Program-made: the position numbers and the translations under genes
From: Endomychus coccineus
Lineage: Eukaryota > Arthropoda > Insecta > Coleoptera > Endomychidae
Direction of reading: 5' to 3'
DNA length: 64,000 nucleotides
Assembly: GCA_958510875.1 (NCBI GenBank)
Contig: OY294067.1
Span: 247,829,736-247,893,735 of the forward strand
The notes under the pieces: model-generated
Told to the model about the DNA's origin: nothing
The model's input: the letters and a program-made list of their open reading frames with translations, nothing else
The model's database searches: none
Shown: positions 1 through 11,557 of the stretch, piece by piece
How the letters are laid out: the number at the start of each line of letters is the position of its first letter
Numbering within the stretch: the stretch's first letter is position 1

Positions 1-967
1 AGTGTGTTTCAGTTTTTTCATTCATTACTTCAGCAAACGATAGAACTTCTAAATATAATAGGGGTCTTTCATATAGAATTTTTCTCTAAATCACTTCGTT
101 TTCGAGATACAGGGCAAGGTGTTGAAATGGAAAAAAAATTTTTGTTTTTTGCAAATATCTCCGGAATCGTTAATCGTACAGAAAACAACTTTTGCAAGTA
201 ATCTATACTCATAGTGAGCTATGTTTTGTGCCATAAAATTTTATTTTTTGTTCATAATTGGTGAACATTTTGAAGGGGTAGTGGTTATTTTTATCCCCAA
301 CTTCTACGCCACTGGAAAAAGTATGGTTTTGAGATGCCCATTTGAACCGCCAATGTTTTCTACACAAAAATAGGTATTCCTGATTATAAGCTCTAAAGTT
401 GACCGTTTTCAAGAAAAATTAACTTTTATGTTGAAAAACATGGACAAAATTTTTTGGTTTTGTTACTTGCTTGAAGAAATTTCGTTTAATTGATAAAAAA
501 TAAATTTTATTTCAAAGAATTGACAATGTCTTTCAACACAAAAGTTGATTTTTCTCGAAAACGGCCAAGTTTGAAGCTTATGACCAGAAGTACCTTTTTT
601 ATGTAAAAAACATTGGCGGTTGAAACGGGCATCTCAAAATTGTACTTTTTTCAGTGGCGTAGAAGTTGGGGAGAAAAACAACCACTATCCCTTCAAAATG
701 TTCACCAATTATGAATAAAAAAAAAAAATTCATCACAAAAAACATAGCTTACTATGAGTAGAGATTGCTCACGAATGTTGTTTTCTGTACGATGAACGGT
801 TCCGGAGATATTCGCAAAAAACTAATTTTTTTTCTCAATGTCAACACCCACCCTCTGTATCTCGAAAACGAAGTGATTTAGAGAAAAATGTTATATGGAA
901 GACCCCTATTATTTTTAGAAGTTCTATCATTCGCCAAAGTTATGAACGAAAAAACCGAAACACCCTG
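1..967. mobile_element. Palindromic (foldback) mariner-related element, copy 1
   Basis: The two halves are imperfect reverse complements about a centre near 485. The right terminus reads CAGGGTGTTTCGGTTTTTTC on the minus strand and is followed by TA (968-969). The window begins a few bases inside the left terminus. A second pair of CAGGG-like ends lies inside, near 110 and 857, each at a TA where the flanks read TTTTCGAGATA and its complement. No transposase is encoded, so this is a non-autonomous element; the TA target and CAGGGTG ends fit the IS630/mariner superfamily. Confidence 0.75.
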
Positions 968-971
968 TATA

Positions 972-1324
972 CAGGGTGTAAATAAATAACTGCGGAAAAA
1001 TTCAGGGAGTGATTCCTTGTTGAAAAATAAGGTGAATCTTTCATATAAAATTTTTCTCTGAAGCACAATTTATTTTTTTGCGAATATCTCCGGAACAGTT
1101 TATTGTACAGAAAACAGCTTTTGTAAGCAATCTCTACTCATAGTAAGCTATGTTTTGTGCGATAAAAAATTTTTCTTTATTCATAATTGGTGAAGATTTT
1201 GAAGGGGTAGTGGCTGTTTTTCTCCCCAACTTCTACGGTTTTGAGATGCTCACTCAAACCGCCAATGTTTCCTACACAAAGAAGGTAGTCATGGTTATGA
1301 GCTCTAAAGTTAACCGTTCAGCTC
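972..1324. mobile_element. Single arm of the same palindromic family, truncated
   Basis: It starts with CAGGGTGTAAATAA directly after the TATA that closes the previous element, then carries the internal block shared with copies at 18236 and 59834, including GAAGGGGTAGTGG and the following CTCCCCAACTTCTAC. The inverted second arm is missing; similarity stops near 1320. Confidence 0.6.
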
Positions 1325-1774
1325 ACAATCCCCTTACTGCACAATATTGAATAAAAATGGATTTTTTAAACAAATATTCTCATTAATAATAAACAGATAA
1401 AACAGCACACGTGTACAAAGATGCTAAGCGTTACGTTTTTGAAAAATAGAAAGTAATAAGATTAAGAACAGCTGTCGCAGCATCTTTACTTAGGTGGATG
1501 TGCAGTATATACGCAGATATACAATTCGAGCCCAGGGATGACTGTATATGATTCTGTACCACAATATAGATATTTTGAGAGGCGGGACACGCATACATTT
1601 TTTTTTATTTTTACACATGGGCCTTGGTGTGAAGGACACAGGTCTGATGAACATGCATATGAGAAATACCACGAAGATCATGTACTAAAATGATCTCTAT
1701 GAAAAATAGTTTGTATTTAATAAAAGCTGCAGGGTGACGTTATTAGAGTTGAGAAATAGTACTTTAAATTTGAG
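1325..1774. other. Unassigned AT-rich stretch
   Basis: No coding frame, repeat or RNA gene that I can support; short frames here lack codon bias. Confidence 0.4.
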
Positions 1775-2035
1775 CTCCAAGTGTATTACAGACTATTTTG
1801 AACATCTTAGTTGTGTTCAGCATCCTCGAAAACCCCCGAAAAACAATTTTGAAATAATTTTTAACAAAATATCTGGAAAATACTCCATAACCGATATTAT
1901 AGTCAGGGTTACCGATCGCAAGGTGCATTATATAATATTTTAAACATCATATTCGTGTTCAGCATCCTCAAAAACCTCCGAGTGACAAATTTAGGACAGT
2001 TTTCAATAAAATTTCTGTAAATTCCCTGAGATCAA
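1775..2035 (+). repeat. Degenerate tandem repeat, left part
   Basis: Two units share GTGTTCAGCATCCTC followed by an A/C-rich run (near 1794 and 1951), about 157 bp apart. A third unit resumes after the hAT element near 3750, about 137 bp on once the insertion is removed. The motif resembles the GACCTCGAAAACCCCCGAG core of the array at 15780-16400. Confidence 0.55.
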
Positions 2036-2043
2036 CGTGGTAC

Positions 2044-3696
2044 CAGTGGCGGCTCCTCGAAGGAGGCTAAGGAGGCTCAGCCTCCTCACCAATTTATCTT
2101 AATGATCATTCTCCATTTTATTTCCTGTTTCTCTGATAATTCTTCAAATAGTACAATTATTTCCCCGTTCACAGTAGTTATTTTTAATCTGGCAACAGTG
2201 GCCAGAGGCTAGATTCTCTATATATCTCAAACGCTAAATACGTGTGGTCAACACAGTTGCCGTTTTCCAAGCAGTTCAATTGCCAGATAGGGTAAGAGCG
2301 AATATGGCAACACCCTATGTAGGCTAGCTTCTCGTATGGAATCGTCGGTCGAATGAAATACGATTACTTGCTACCGTCCTTCCGCTAGAAGAATGCAACA
2401 CGTGTCGTGTTCCGTTAGTTCTTGTTTTTGTACCGCGAGGCGAAGTAAGGTTAAGTAGTTAAGTTATAATTTATCTAATCGGTGAACGTTAAAATGATGA
2501 GTGACTTAGTTGCTGGGTTCTTAGAAAATCCATTTAGTGGATAAACATATGATAGAAAAGTGTTTTTTTTTAAATAAACGGCCTTTACCGGATTTGAAAG
2601 GATTAGTGGTGACGATGACAGGTATGTTTCAAAATCGAAATACACAATAAATTATATTGCTATTTACATCTGATACAACTTCATGTTGGGGGCACTCGGG
2701 TTATGATGATTTGAAAAATTTAGCTCGTGGTATAGACAGACATGAAAAATCGCAGGAACATATTACATCGAGTATTAAGTTTAAATTAACCGGTAAACAG
2801 AATATTGTTAAAGGAGGAAAACATATAATTTGGTAGACAAGAAACTACATTATAAACAACTTTTTGTATGAAATTTTAGATACTATTAAAGGTCAAATTG
2901 AGATTCGATTTTCCGATTTACATGAATTGAAGTTTTTCGACTTGACGAATAGAAGATTTTTCGAATCTTTTTCAAAAGAGTTTCCCAATACACTTTTAGA
3001 TAACTTAGTTCTAAAATATAAATTTTTTGATAAAATAGCACTGCACAATGAATTATGGGTTATATACCTACTCGGATAAAGATATTTTAGGCCAGTACGA
3101 CATTCACGCCGATATGATAAAATATATGATAGACAATGATTTGCGACAAGTTTTACCTCAGTTTTATAAACTACTTTGTTTGACAGTCACCATTCCTATC
3201 ACGTCGGCATCGGTGGAGAGATCATTTTCTACTCTCAAACGAATTAAAACTTACATGCGAAATGCAATGGGCCAAAATCGTTTATACAATGTTAGTTTGA
3301 TATCTATTGAAAAATATTTAGTAAAACACTTAAAACAAAATGATACATTTCATGATAATATTATTGATCATTTTTCGCAAACTAAAGACCGTGGAATTCC
3401 GTTAATATATAGAAAAAGTTAATAAAAATAATTAAAAAAAACAAAATATGAAAAATTTCAAAAAAAATAAAAAATATCAAAAATCCAAAGAAAAAAAAAA
3501 CGAGCAAAAAAATGTTTTGCCAAGAGAAACTCTACACCTCCACGTTGGTTCTTGCTTGGCAACAATTAATTTTGTCACTGAAGTAGCTGGTACGGTCGCT
3601 GTGCAAAGCTTAAATTTATTGGCTGAATGGAGTATATTTTTACAAAAACGTTTTATGTTCAGCCTCCTCTCTTAAAAAGTTCACGAGCCGCCACTG
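2044..3696 (+). mobile_element. hAT DNA transposon, decayed, with 8-bp target duplication
   Basis: The ends are CAGTGGCGGCTC and its reverse complement, 12 bp perfect then imperfect. The element is flanked on both sides by the identical 8-mer CGTGGTAC (2036-2043 and 3697-3704), the duplication length expected for hAT. Length 1653 bp. Inside lie the remains of a transposase on the plus strand. It interrupts the tandem array at 1775-3960. Confidence 0.9.
2660..3422 (+). pseudogene. hAT transposase remnant (TTF-type zinc finger plus C-terminal dimerisation domain)
   Basis: A frame around 2660-2830 reads CWGHSGYDDLKNLARGIDRH then EKSQEH, as in the TTF/ZMYM-type finger at the N-terminus of many insect hAT transposases, and ends at a stop. 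The open frame 3048-3422 contains ITSASVERSFSTLKRIKTYM, the hallmark of the hAT C-terminal dimerisation region (hATC), followed by a normal C-terminus ending near the right inverted repeat. The central catalytic part is almost entirely deleted, about 40 bp separating the two ends. It cannot encode an active enzyme; it could be mobilised only in trans. Family assignment is firm, subfamily is not. Confidence 0.85.
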
Positions 3697-3704
3697 CGTG
3701 GTAC

Positions 3705-3960
3705 CCACCTGCACCTCCAGGTACATTATAGGCATTTTTAAATATCATGTTTGTGTTCAGCACCCTCGAAAATCCCTGGGTAACCAATTATAGCTATTTT
3801 CAGGGTTTACTTTCAATTAGATAAATCATCTCCAGAAAATGGCATGAAAATATCCATTTTTCACGTGTTACGATTCAGAAAAAAATTTCCAAGAAAATTC
3901 GGTACACCACATTTTTTTCACTCAACTTCTCAAATCGAATGAGCCCAATTATATCAAAAT
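3705..3960 (+). repeat. Degenerate tandem repeat, right part
   Basis: Continuation of the array after the hAT element: GTGTTCAGCACCCTC near 3750 followed by an A/C-rich run, matching the units near 1794 and 1951. Confidence 0.5.
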
Positions 3961-4855
3961 CGTTCAAAAATGCAAGGTTTGGCCTAATTTTGTGCTTCAT
4001 TCCCTCGACTAATGATTCTAGCGCGCGAGTTCAATTTTGGGAAACGAACTTGAATCGGGAGTTTCATCATCATGGTACACAATATTATTAAGTAGAAAAT
4101 AGTTACGAGAATGATAAACAGGAAACAAAGCCATCGAATATCAACTTGAAGGATTATGTATTGAATCCGAAATGAGTTAATCCTTAATCAGTCATTTTAG
4201 AAAAATGTTCCTGCAAGAGAAATCAATAGTTGAACATTCATGGACAATTTCCAGAACTTTCCAATGTATATCTTGAAAATGCAAATTTCGCATTAGAGAT
4301 AAGATGATGAAGTGAACAGTAGGGAGCCTGTGAAGTTGTTATGGTTAGTAAGAGAACATCAGCGGTGCAGACACTACTTCTTTAAAACTTCGTTACATAA
4401 TCGATCATAATTTATAATACTTCATGATGAAACTTGGAGCTCAAACTTTGCTATTGTGTGAAACTACATAAAACTTGACTTTAATTATACTTGAATGCGA
4501 CAGATACATCACCACAATATCCCACTAGCTGACAAGGCAGTAGCTTTCATCCTTGCAGTACTTAAAAAGCTTAACGTCATTCAAAATAAATGAAGGGGAG
4601 GTAATAGTCAGTGGACCATAGAACGTAACAATAACTATTTTCTCGTGGCACATAGACTGAACTGATAGTTATATATAAAATTATTCAACAAATTTAGGTG
4701 AAGAGACCAAAATGTTCCTAATGAAATCCAAATTTACATGTAATATGATTCTAGCATATCAGAACACAAGATTTTTCTCATTAAAATTTTATAACAATCT
4801 AGTCTAAAATTGAAGAGTAGCTATTGTACTAAATCAGCAAATTCTAAGAGTCACC
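3961..4855. other. No recognisable feature
   Basis: AT-rich sequence without open frames of note, splice-flanked coding signal or clear repeats. Confidence 0.4.
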
Positions 4856-4859
4856 CATT

Positions 4860-6860
4860 GATTTACGTACTTTTTATTTTCACTGAACGTACTACACTTA
4901 ATCCTGGGGCTTAGTCCTCTTGAGTCTTCTTATTTGGTTGGTGTTACGAGAAGCTGGACGGCCTCAATGTTAACGCGATGAAGAAGCATCTCCTGATGAC
5001 TTCTTGCAGAGTCTTCAACCTCTATTTCGACATTTTCTGTTTCAAGATCACTATGAAGATATTTATCTCTTATATACCAAGGGGACTAACGATGTTCTGT
5101 AGTACAATCCATTTTCTTATATCTAATACCCAGTTCTTCTATTTATTGTACGTGGGCTATCTGGCAAACCTTCGAATCTAAGGTAAGATCAAGATAATTG
5201 GTTCTGTTTGCCTAATTGCGAATATTAGTCCATTCTTAATTATTGGAATATGTTCGATGTGCCTATTAGTGAAATCGGTATAAACCGATTTTCCTTTATT
5301 TAATTCAATTTCACACTTTTCGGTCCAATTTTGGAACTCGTTGATTGGGCTTTGTAGTTCCTGTATTACTTCTTCTAGCTGCTATCATGGTAGTAGCATT
5401 ATTCACTACTTTCTCTGGGATCTAGTATACTTACGCATGTTCTATCATATGAATTCTATGAGCCTGAACTATTGTCGAATGCTTACATCTGAATCCGAAC
5501 TGGTTGTGTGTTATTAGGTTTTTTTTCTCTAAAGGATTGATTGTATTCTTTTAAGGTATTCCTTCTCATGAGCTTGAACATGATGAGAAATGAAGATTTT
5601 GGTCTATGTGAAGAGATTACCTATGGCTGCTTTCTTGAACCTAAACGCAGCAATGAGGAAGTTAGTTTGACGAGCGCTCTCCTCGGGATCTGTTTTAGTA
5701 TTTCTCCATTTATCAATCCAAATCCAGGAGCCTTTTTTGGGTCTACATTATGCTTGAGCTCTTTCATAACTTCATCTTACGATGTTAATTTGATATTCTC
5801 TTCTTCCTGATGATTAATTCCTTCTAACATCAGTTATTGATTTTAAATATATTTGGGTGATGAGTAAGAGGCAAAACATTTAGCATTTTCTTCATATTCT
5901 AGCCCAGTTTTCATCTGCTTTCTTAACTGATGGCATCTGCATAATGGGTCTTTTTGATCTGTTTTCCCTTTCTATAAAGGAATAATCCATACTGCTATTA
6001 TTGGTAAAGTATGTTGAATGGGAGGCAATAGTTTCGTCTTTTAAAATGGGAGGCAATAGTTTCGTCTTTTAATTCTCCAATTTCCCTTTTTAGCTTTTCT
6101 GTGAAGTTATTCACTATTTCACTGTTTTGAATTATCGGGCTCTGGTTTGGAATCAGTTCTTTCTAGCTCCTCTTTTTTGTCACCAATTTGTTGATTTTCT
6201 CTACCTTCACCTCTTCTTCATCTCTGAGAGGTACCTACCTTCAAATTTATTCTTCCATCAAGCAGTTGTTTGAAGCTGGTCTGTATATTCACCAACTAAT
6301 ATATGATTATTTTATTCCTGTATCACGGTTTCACTCAGCATTAATGTTATGGATGTGGGAATAGAACATATGTCTTTATATTTATGCATCTGAATGTAAT
6401 CGGATGATACATATTTTTTTATTATAAATAAATCAATTAGATCGGGCACTTCATTGCCATCTGTTGGCCTATATATCGGCTTTCCAGTAGATATGGTTTT
6501 GCCTCCACATTCAATTCCAAATTCCGGTTAGTCTGGAACCCCACTGAGTGTTTAAATTTCTCCCAATTATAAATCTACTTAACTATCTAGTGAACTGAAT
6601 AGATGGAATATTCCTCTTTTGTTGTATTTTGTCTAGGCGGACAGTGAATTATTGCCACTATTATTGCCTGAATTTTTACTTTATCTTGACAGGGTTCTAC
6701 ATCTTATTGTATATGTTCCTTGATGATCACTGTATTCGATTAGAGGAATTTGTATCATGAAATCTATGAAATTGGGCTGAGGTAATATCACATCTCTTGT
6801 ATTATACACCCGCCTAAACCATGCCGAACAGTTAACGTAGTGTCATAATTTCATTTTTCC
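4860..6860 (-). pseudogene. Jockey-type non-LTR retrotransposon, heavily decayed
   Basis: Read on the minus strand in several frames. Endonuclease part at about 6850-6400: HCPPRQNTTKEEY, the end LSTGKPIYRPTDGNEVPDLI split by indels, as in Jockey-clade APE endonucleases. Reverse transcriptase N-part at about 5800-5600: EVMKELKHNVDPKKAPGFG then GEILKQIPRRALVKLTSSLL. Later RT/thumb part at about 5350-5180: INEFQNWTEKCEIELNKGKS then TNRHIEHIPIIKNG. C-terminal tail to about 4860 retains PSSFS and APGLSV. Many stops and frameshifts; no single frame survives. The catalytic YADD region is not found, so a central piece is lost. A dead, old copy. Confidence 0.75.
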
Positions 6861-9090
6861 CTAACAATACTGTGTACAACTATTGATGATACATTCAAAG
6901 AGAGTATTTTAGTCACGCAGAAAATATAAATTCTCACAATTCTACACCGAACCAAATCTTGTAGAGGTAAGTATGTGGAAGCGTGGATGAGTGATAAAAA
7001 TCGTCTACATAAATATATAGACATCTGCACAATATTTGTTTCGATTTTCACAAGAACAAAGCATTATTGCCTACCTATTATATTACAGAAAATTCTTCAT
7101 ACATACATTCATCAATTATCATGCCAGTGATTGTCAACTATTAGCTTTTTCAAAAACAAACCACAATATCCAAGAAAACTGGGGAAAACCGTATTGTCTC
7201 ATAGAAAGTGCCTTCAAATATTTTACGGTCTAGATGCAAATCAAATTCATCCACTGTTAATAAAGGGATGATTTTATCCCTCCACAAACAAATGTCTGAG
7301 CATATCTATCTTGTAACGATAACAAACAGAAAAGTAGTAAACTCACAATTTTGGGACACGGATATTTAACATCTGTCAAGATTACCTTAAGATGTGAAAT
7401 GTAATGAAGCAAAAATCAAATTTCTTGAAATTATCACTCTCCAATTTGTGGTATGATGATTCAAATACTCCGGAAGGCAATGGAACGAAAAGTTTGATGC
7501 ATTGACAGGATGTGATTACAATCCTGCTTTTTTTAGAAAAGGAAAAAGCAAATCGTTCCAAATTTTGAACAAAAAGTTTAGATATTGAAGCTCTTGCAAA
7601 CTTAACTACAGAAAATCTGATTGTCATCACAAAATGTTTTCAATTCGGTAGAAGAATTTATCTGTCAAATGCACAGATACGCGTCAGTACAAATAATAAC
7701 AGCAATGAAAGTGAAACTTTTTAAGCAATGTTTCAACTGTCAAGAGAACAAAAAAAGTGTAACAAATGAACGATGAACAACATAAAACTGTAAGAAACAA
7801 ATTGTACAATGAAAATATCAAAAGAAAAAATGTCTAAGGAAAATTAAAAAAAAAATCACAGTCTTACTTTTGAACGATTTTTCATGGTAATTACGTTTTT
7901 ATGAAACAATACTGTATGCATTTAATCACAAATACTGATATTGATTCAAATTACATGAATGGTTTCGAACTACGTATTATGTGATTATATGAGGATATTT
8001 GCAATTGTATTATATTGCGCTAATATCATAGCTTCTCTATATTGTACAACTAAGCAATTAAAATTGGTATCATCAGAAGTGAGCTGCTACTTCTTCACAC
8101 TAGAAGTTCATTGCTTTCATAAGGTGAAGATATAAGAAAAACCGTATCGACGACGATATTTAAGAAATGTGCCTAGCCAGACAAACTTCAGTGTAATTTT
8201 AATCCAAATATGGACCAGACGGTACAGTACACTCACCCGAAATGAATTCAAAATGTAGCGTTGAATTAGATAGTAACATCTGCTGGAACTCATTCTTCAC
8301 CATTCTCAAAGCTGTGTGGCTCCCTTTCTATGAAGCGACTCAAATAAAACTCTTAGTTCAAGAAGCATTTAATTAAGCTCTTCATTGATCATATTAAGGT
8401 TTTATGCCATATTTCTGGTGAACGGTGTATTGAGATCTCTGATATGAATATATTTGTTATTATCTATATAGATTCGTAATTTTGTATATAGCTAAACCAA
8501 TCCTAACTTGTCATTATCACAACCACATGATACCTTTTTGTTCAGGAAAATACAAGAAATATGAATTAAAAAGCCGTAATTTTTAATGAAAATAGAATTA
8601 CGCACATTTTAATTCGTAAAAGTATACAGTGCGCCCTCTAGCAGCTACAGTGGAACCATGTTCATAATTCCTCTCACCAAAAAACTCCGTACATCAACTT
8701 TCAATGGAATACGTTGAAAACAGTTGACGATATTTGAGAAAATTCTATTTAAAAATTTGATTCAAAAGCACCCATTTTCTGTTCCGAAAACTGGAACTAT
8801 ATTCATGGAAATTACTCCTTCAAAAACACCCTTTATGGTGTTAGATTCAATGATTACTCACGATGATACAACACATTTCTTGATTTTATGGTATTTGAAT
8901 TAAAAGTTTAACTTTGACTCCCCAAATTAATTACATTTCAATGTAATCTCAATGTAATATCAATAAAATTATATAATTCTTTGATTAGAATGTGAGATTT
9001 CAGCTCTTTTTACTTCCTTCAATGTACAGAGTAAAAGGGAAGTATTGTAATCGGCGCAAAAAAAATTACGAATTTTCTCAAATATGTCAG
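6861..9090. other. No recognisable feature
   Basis: AT-rich. An 82-codon minus frame at 7382-7630 matches no family I recognise and lacks splice or start context. Confidence 0.4.
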
Positions 9091-9099
9091 TGCGTATGC

Positions 9100-9150
9100 A
9101 TTTGCGTATGTATTTATATGTGTACCTGCGTGTGTATGTGTGTGTGTGTC

Positions 9151-9184
<34 letters not shown>

Positions 9185-9206
9185 TGTGTGTGAGTGTGTG
9201 TAGATG
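9100..9206 (+). repeat. TG microsatellite
   Basis: Interrupted (TG)n tract, purest at about 9165-9190. It creates spurious Cys/Val-rich and His/Thr-rich frames on the two strands. Confidence 0.95.
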
Positions 9207-11364
9207 CGTGTGTAAGAACTATAGAGAATTTAGAATCATGCAAATTGTTCTAAAGTGGTGAAAATAGCAACTGTATTTTGTTTTTGGACGCGGTAGTGGC
9301 GCCATTTTGTGTAGTACTTTGACATCTATCAAAATCTCTTTAAAGAATAGTAGAAAATATTATCTTTCTAGTGCAGAATCGATATATAGCCATAATCGAA
9401 TGAAACGAAATAATCGCATTGAGTTATTGATCGATTCTAAATGCAATGGATCTAACTATAGCCTTTTGCAAGAAGTGCCAATGACAGATGTTGATCAAAA
9501 CGAGTTCAGAGAGACAAAGACATCATAAACATGCGTAACAAAATAGTAAATAGTAAACAGTACTTTATAATATCTTTTTGACGAAATTAATCAAATTAGT
9601 CATGTATTAAATTAGTTGAAAACAACTTTCGATTATTGAAATAATTATTCGAAAGATCATTTGTTTATGATGCGCAGGACTCGTGATAGTCTTTTATTTT
9701 GAATTTTATTCTGTCTCGATCATAGAATAGTATTTGAATAAAGGATTTCGTAACTAGCTCTAATAACTCTACGGTGTTTCTATCTCTTTCTGATTTGTCG
9801 GAAGAGAGAACAGACTATTAGAAAGGGATACAACCACCGCCGCTCGCTTGCACCTATTCAAATTAATAACATTGCACTTATGGACTTCGAGTACTCTATT
9901 CTTGATATCTATGGTCTTGATACATCTCGATACATTAATCGCACAATATAACTCTCACCTTGTATGGGTGGCTTTTCAATGTAGGTTTTTTCAATGGAAT
10001 TTCAAAAACATAATGAGGATATATTTTAGTTTTTTACATAAGGTAAATGAGCAATATGACAATATTAGTAATTATATCAGTGATGATAATCAGTGAAATA
10101 ATGTAAAGTAATTTCATCAAATCTTACCTTACGTGAATATTCTGAAAGAATCGTTGTTTGCATGAGATAATAGATAACGATATTTGGAAACAAATCAATG
10201 ATAGAAGCCATTAATTACTCTGTGGTAATTTATCATTATGATTAAAGGAAAGAACAATTACTTTGTTTTTATACCACTCCTAATAATAACATGAAAACGG
10301 TAATATAGTTTCAACACCGAAGTGCCATTATCATATATATAGAAAATAATAATAATAAGTTGTCTCTTCGTAACATTTGCTTGAAGAAGCTATTATTTCA
10401 TTTAAATATACTGAGAAAAGTGACTAGTTTCCAAGATATTAAAAGAATCATAAACTCTTCATTTTAAGCTTTTACCTAATAAACTAGACTTTGCCTAGAA
10501 GAGATCACCTATAAACTGAATTTACTTCACTGTTGAGTATCAAACTCTTTCAAAACAAAAACTTGAATTGAAACTCTATTGAAACAAAGTCTAACTCGCT
10601 ACCTTCTCTGCTCTCTTAAATTATTCAGAAAACCCAAATGACAATACTTAAATGACTTGTGAATTTATAAAGACTAACATGAAGATTAAAATATGATTGA
10701 TTTTCTAAAGCTTGTTAATGAAAAATAAAACGATTTTGAATTAGAAGAAGTGCAGAACACAAGTTGTCTTTAAACCAATGATGAGTGCCTGTACTTTCCA
10801 TCTCTACTTTGCAATGAAACTTTAATAATTACTGTTATATAGAGAAGGTATACTTGTTCAACCTTCTCGAAATCGTTAAACTATTTCTTATTCATCATTA
10901 CAACATATACAATTTCTAATTACTTCAATAACATAGCCAATACCTACGTATGATCACTTTAGACCCCTTGGAAACAGGAAAAGATAATAAAAAACCTATT
11001 ATATCAAATCTTCTTATCTCTGGTACAAAATACTGGCATGTTGTCTCCTAAAGCTGAGGGTCAGTTTCTCTGTTTTTAAATCTACCTTACGCGTTGAGAG
11101 TTTTACATATCACGTTTTTGAGATGTTAATTACTTCCTGTTATCGTATATCTACGAGAACTACAATATAGCATTTGTCCTTCTATCTTTTCCAAAAAACA
11201 TAATATTATTCTTATGATTTGAAAATCTTGTCTTGATGAATCGAATGAAAATTAATTGTTAACCAACATATACCTTCGTAACAATATATAACTCTTTTCG
11301 ATGTAATCTATGTACAGCTCATAAGACATTAACTGTATCGCATTAATTCCTTTGTTTTCCGCAG
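9207..11364. other. Probable intron sequence upstream of the first visible exon
   Basis: No transposon similarity seen. A 73-codon plus frame at 9307-9528 has balanced codons but no recognisable domain; it is noted only. The stretch ends in a good splice acceptor (TTTGTTTTCCGCAG). Confidence 0.4.
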
Positions 11365-11557
11365 GTCTCCAAAATACAGGAATAGTACCAGCTTATCAAC
11401 ACAACATCAATCTATGAATAACGCATCTACTAGTAGTAATTTGATGTCGCATGGTGGCTCCGATACTCCATCTGGTAACAATAACTTTGAGAACCCTGCT
11501 CCCCGTATGTTTGGTGATACAATTCATCTCCATAGATCTTCTAATAATGCTAAACAG
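11365..11557 (+). CDS. Internal coding exon of the disordered Ser/Asn-rich protein gene (exon a)
   Basis: The acceptor TTTTCCGCAG precedes 11365 and GTAGAG follows 11557. One leading base completes a codon from an unseen upstream exon; then 64 codons are open, beginning SPKYRNSTSLST and ending HLHRSSNNAKQ, so the exon ends in phase 0. The exon at 22616 starts in phase 0, consistent with direct splicing across an 11-kb intron. Composition is Ser/Asn/Thr-rich with no fold that I can name. The whole gene resembles the low-complexity tail of a cytoskeletal adaptor; an IRSp53/BAIAP2-like protein is a guess only (weak resemblance, no SH3 or I-BAR domain visible in this window). Confidence 0.75.

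Noticed and set aside
4978..5181. 67-codon plus-strand frame with membrane-like composition
   Set aside because: It is the complement of the minus-strand Jockey-type LINE remnant.
8992..9261. Overlapping Cys/Val-rich and His/Thr-rich frames
   Set aside because: Produced by the TG microsatellite; no gene context.
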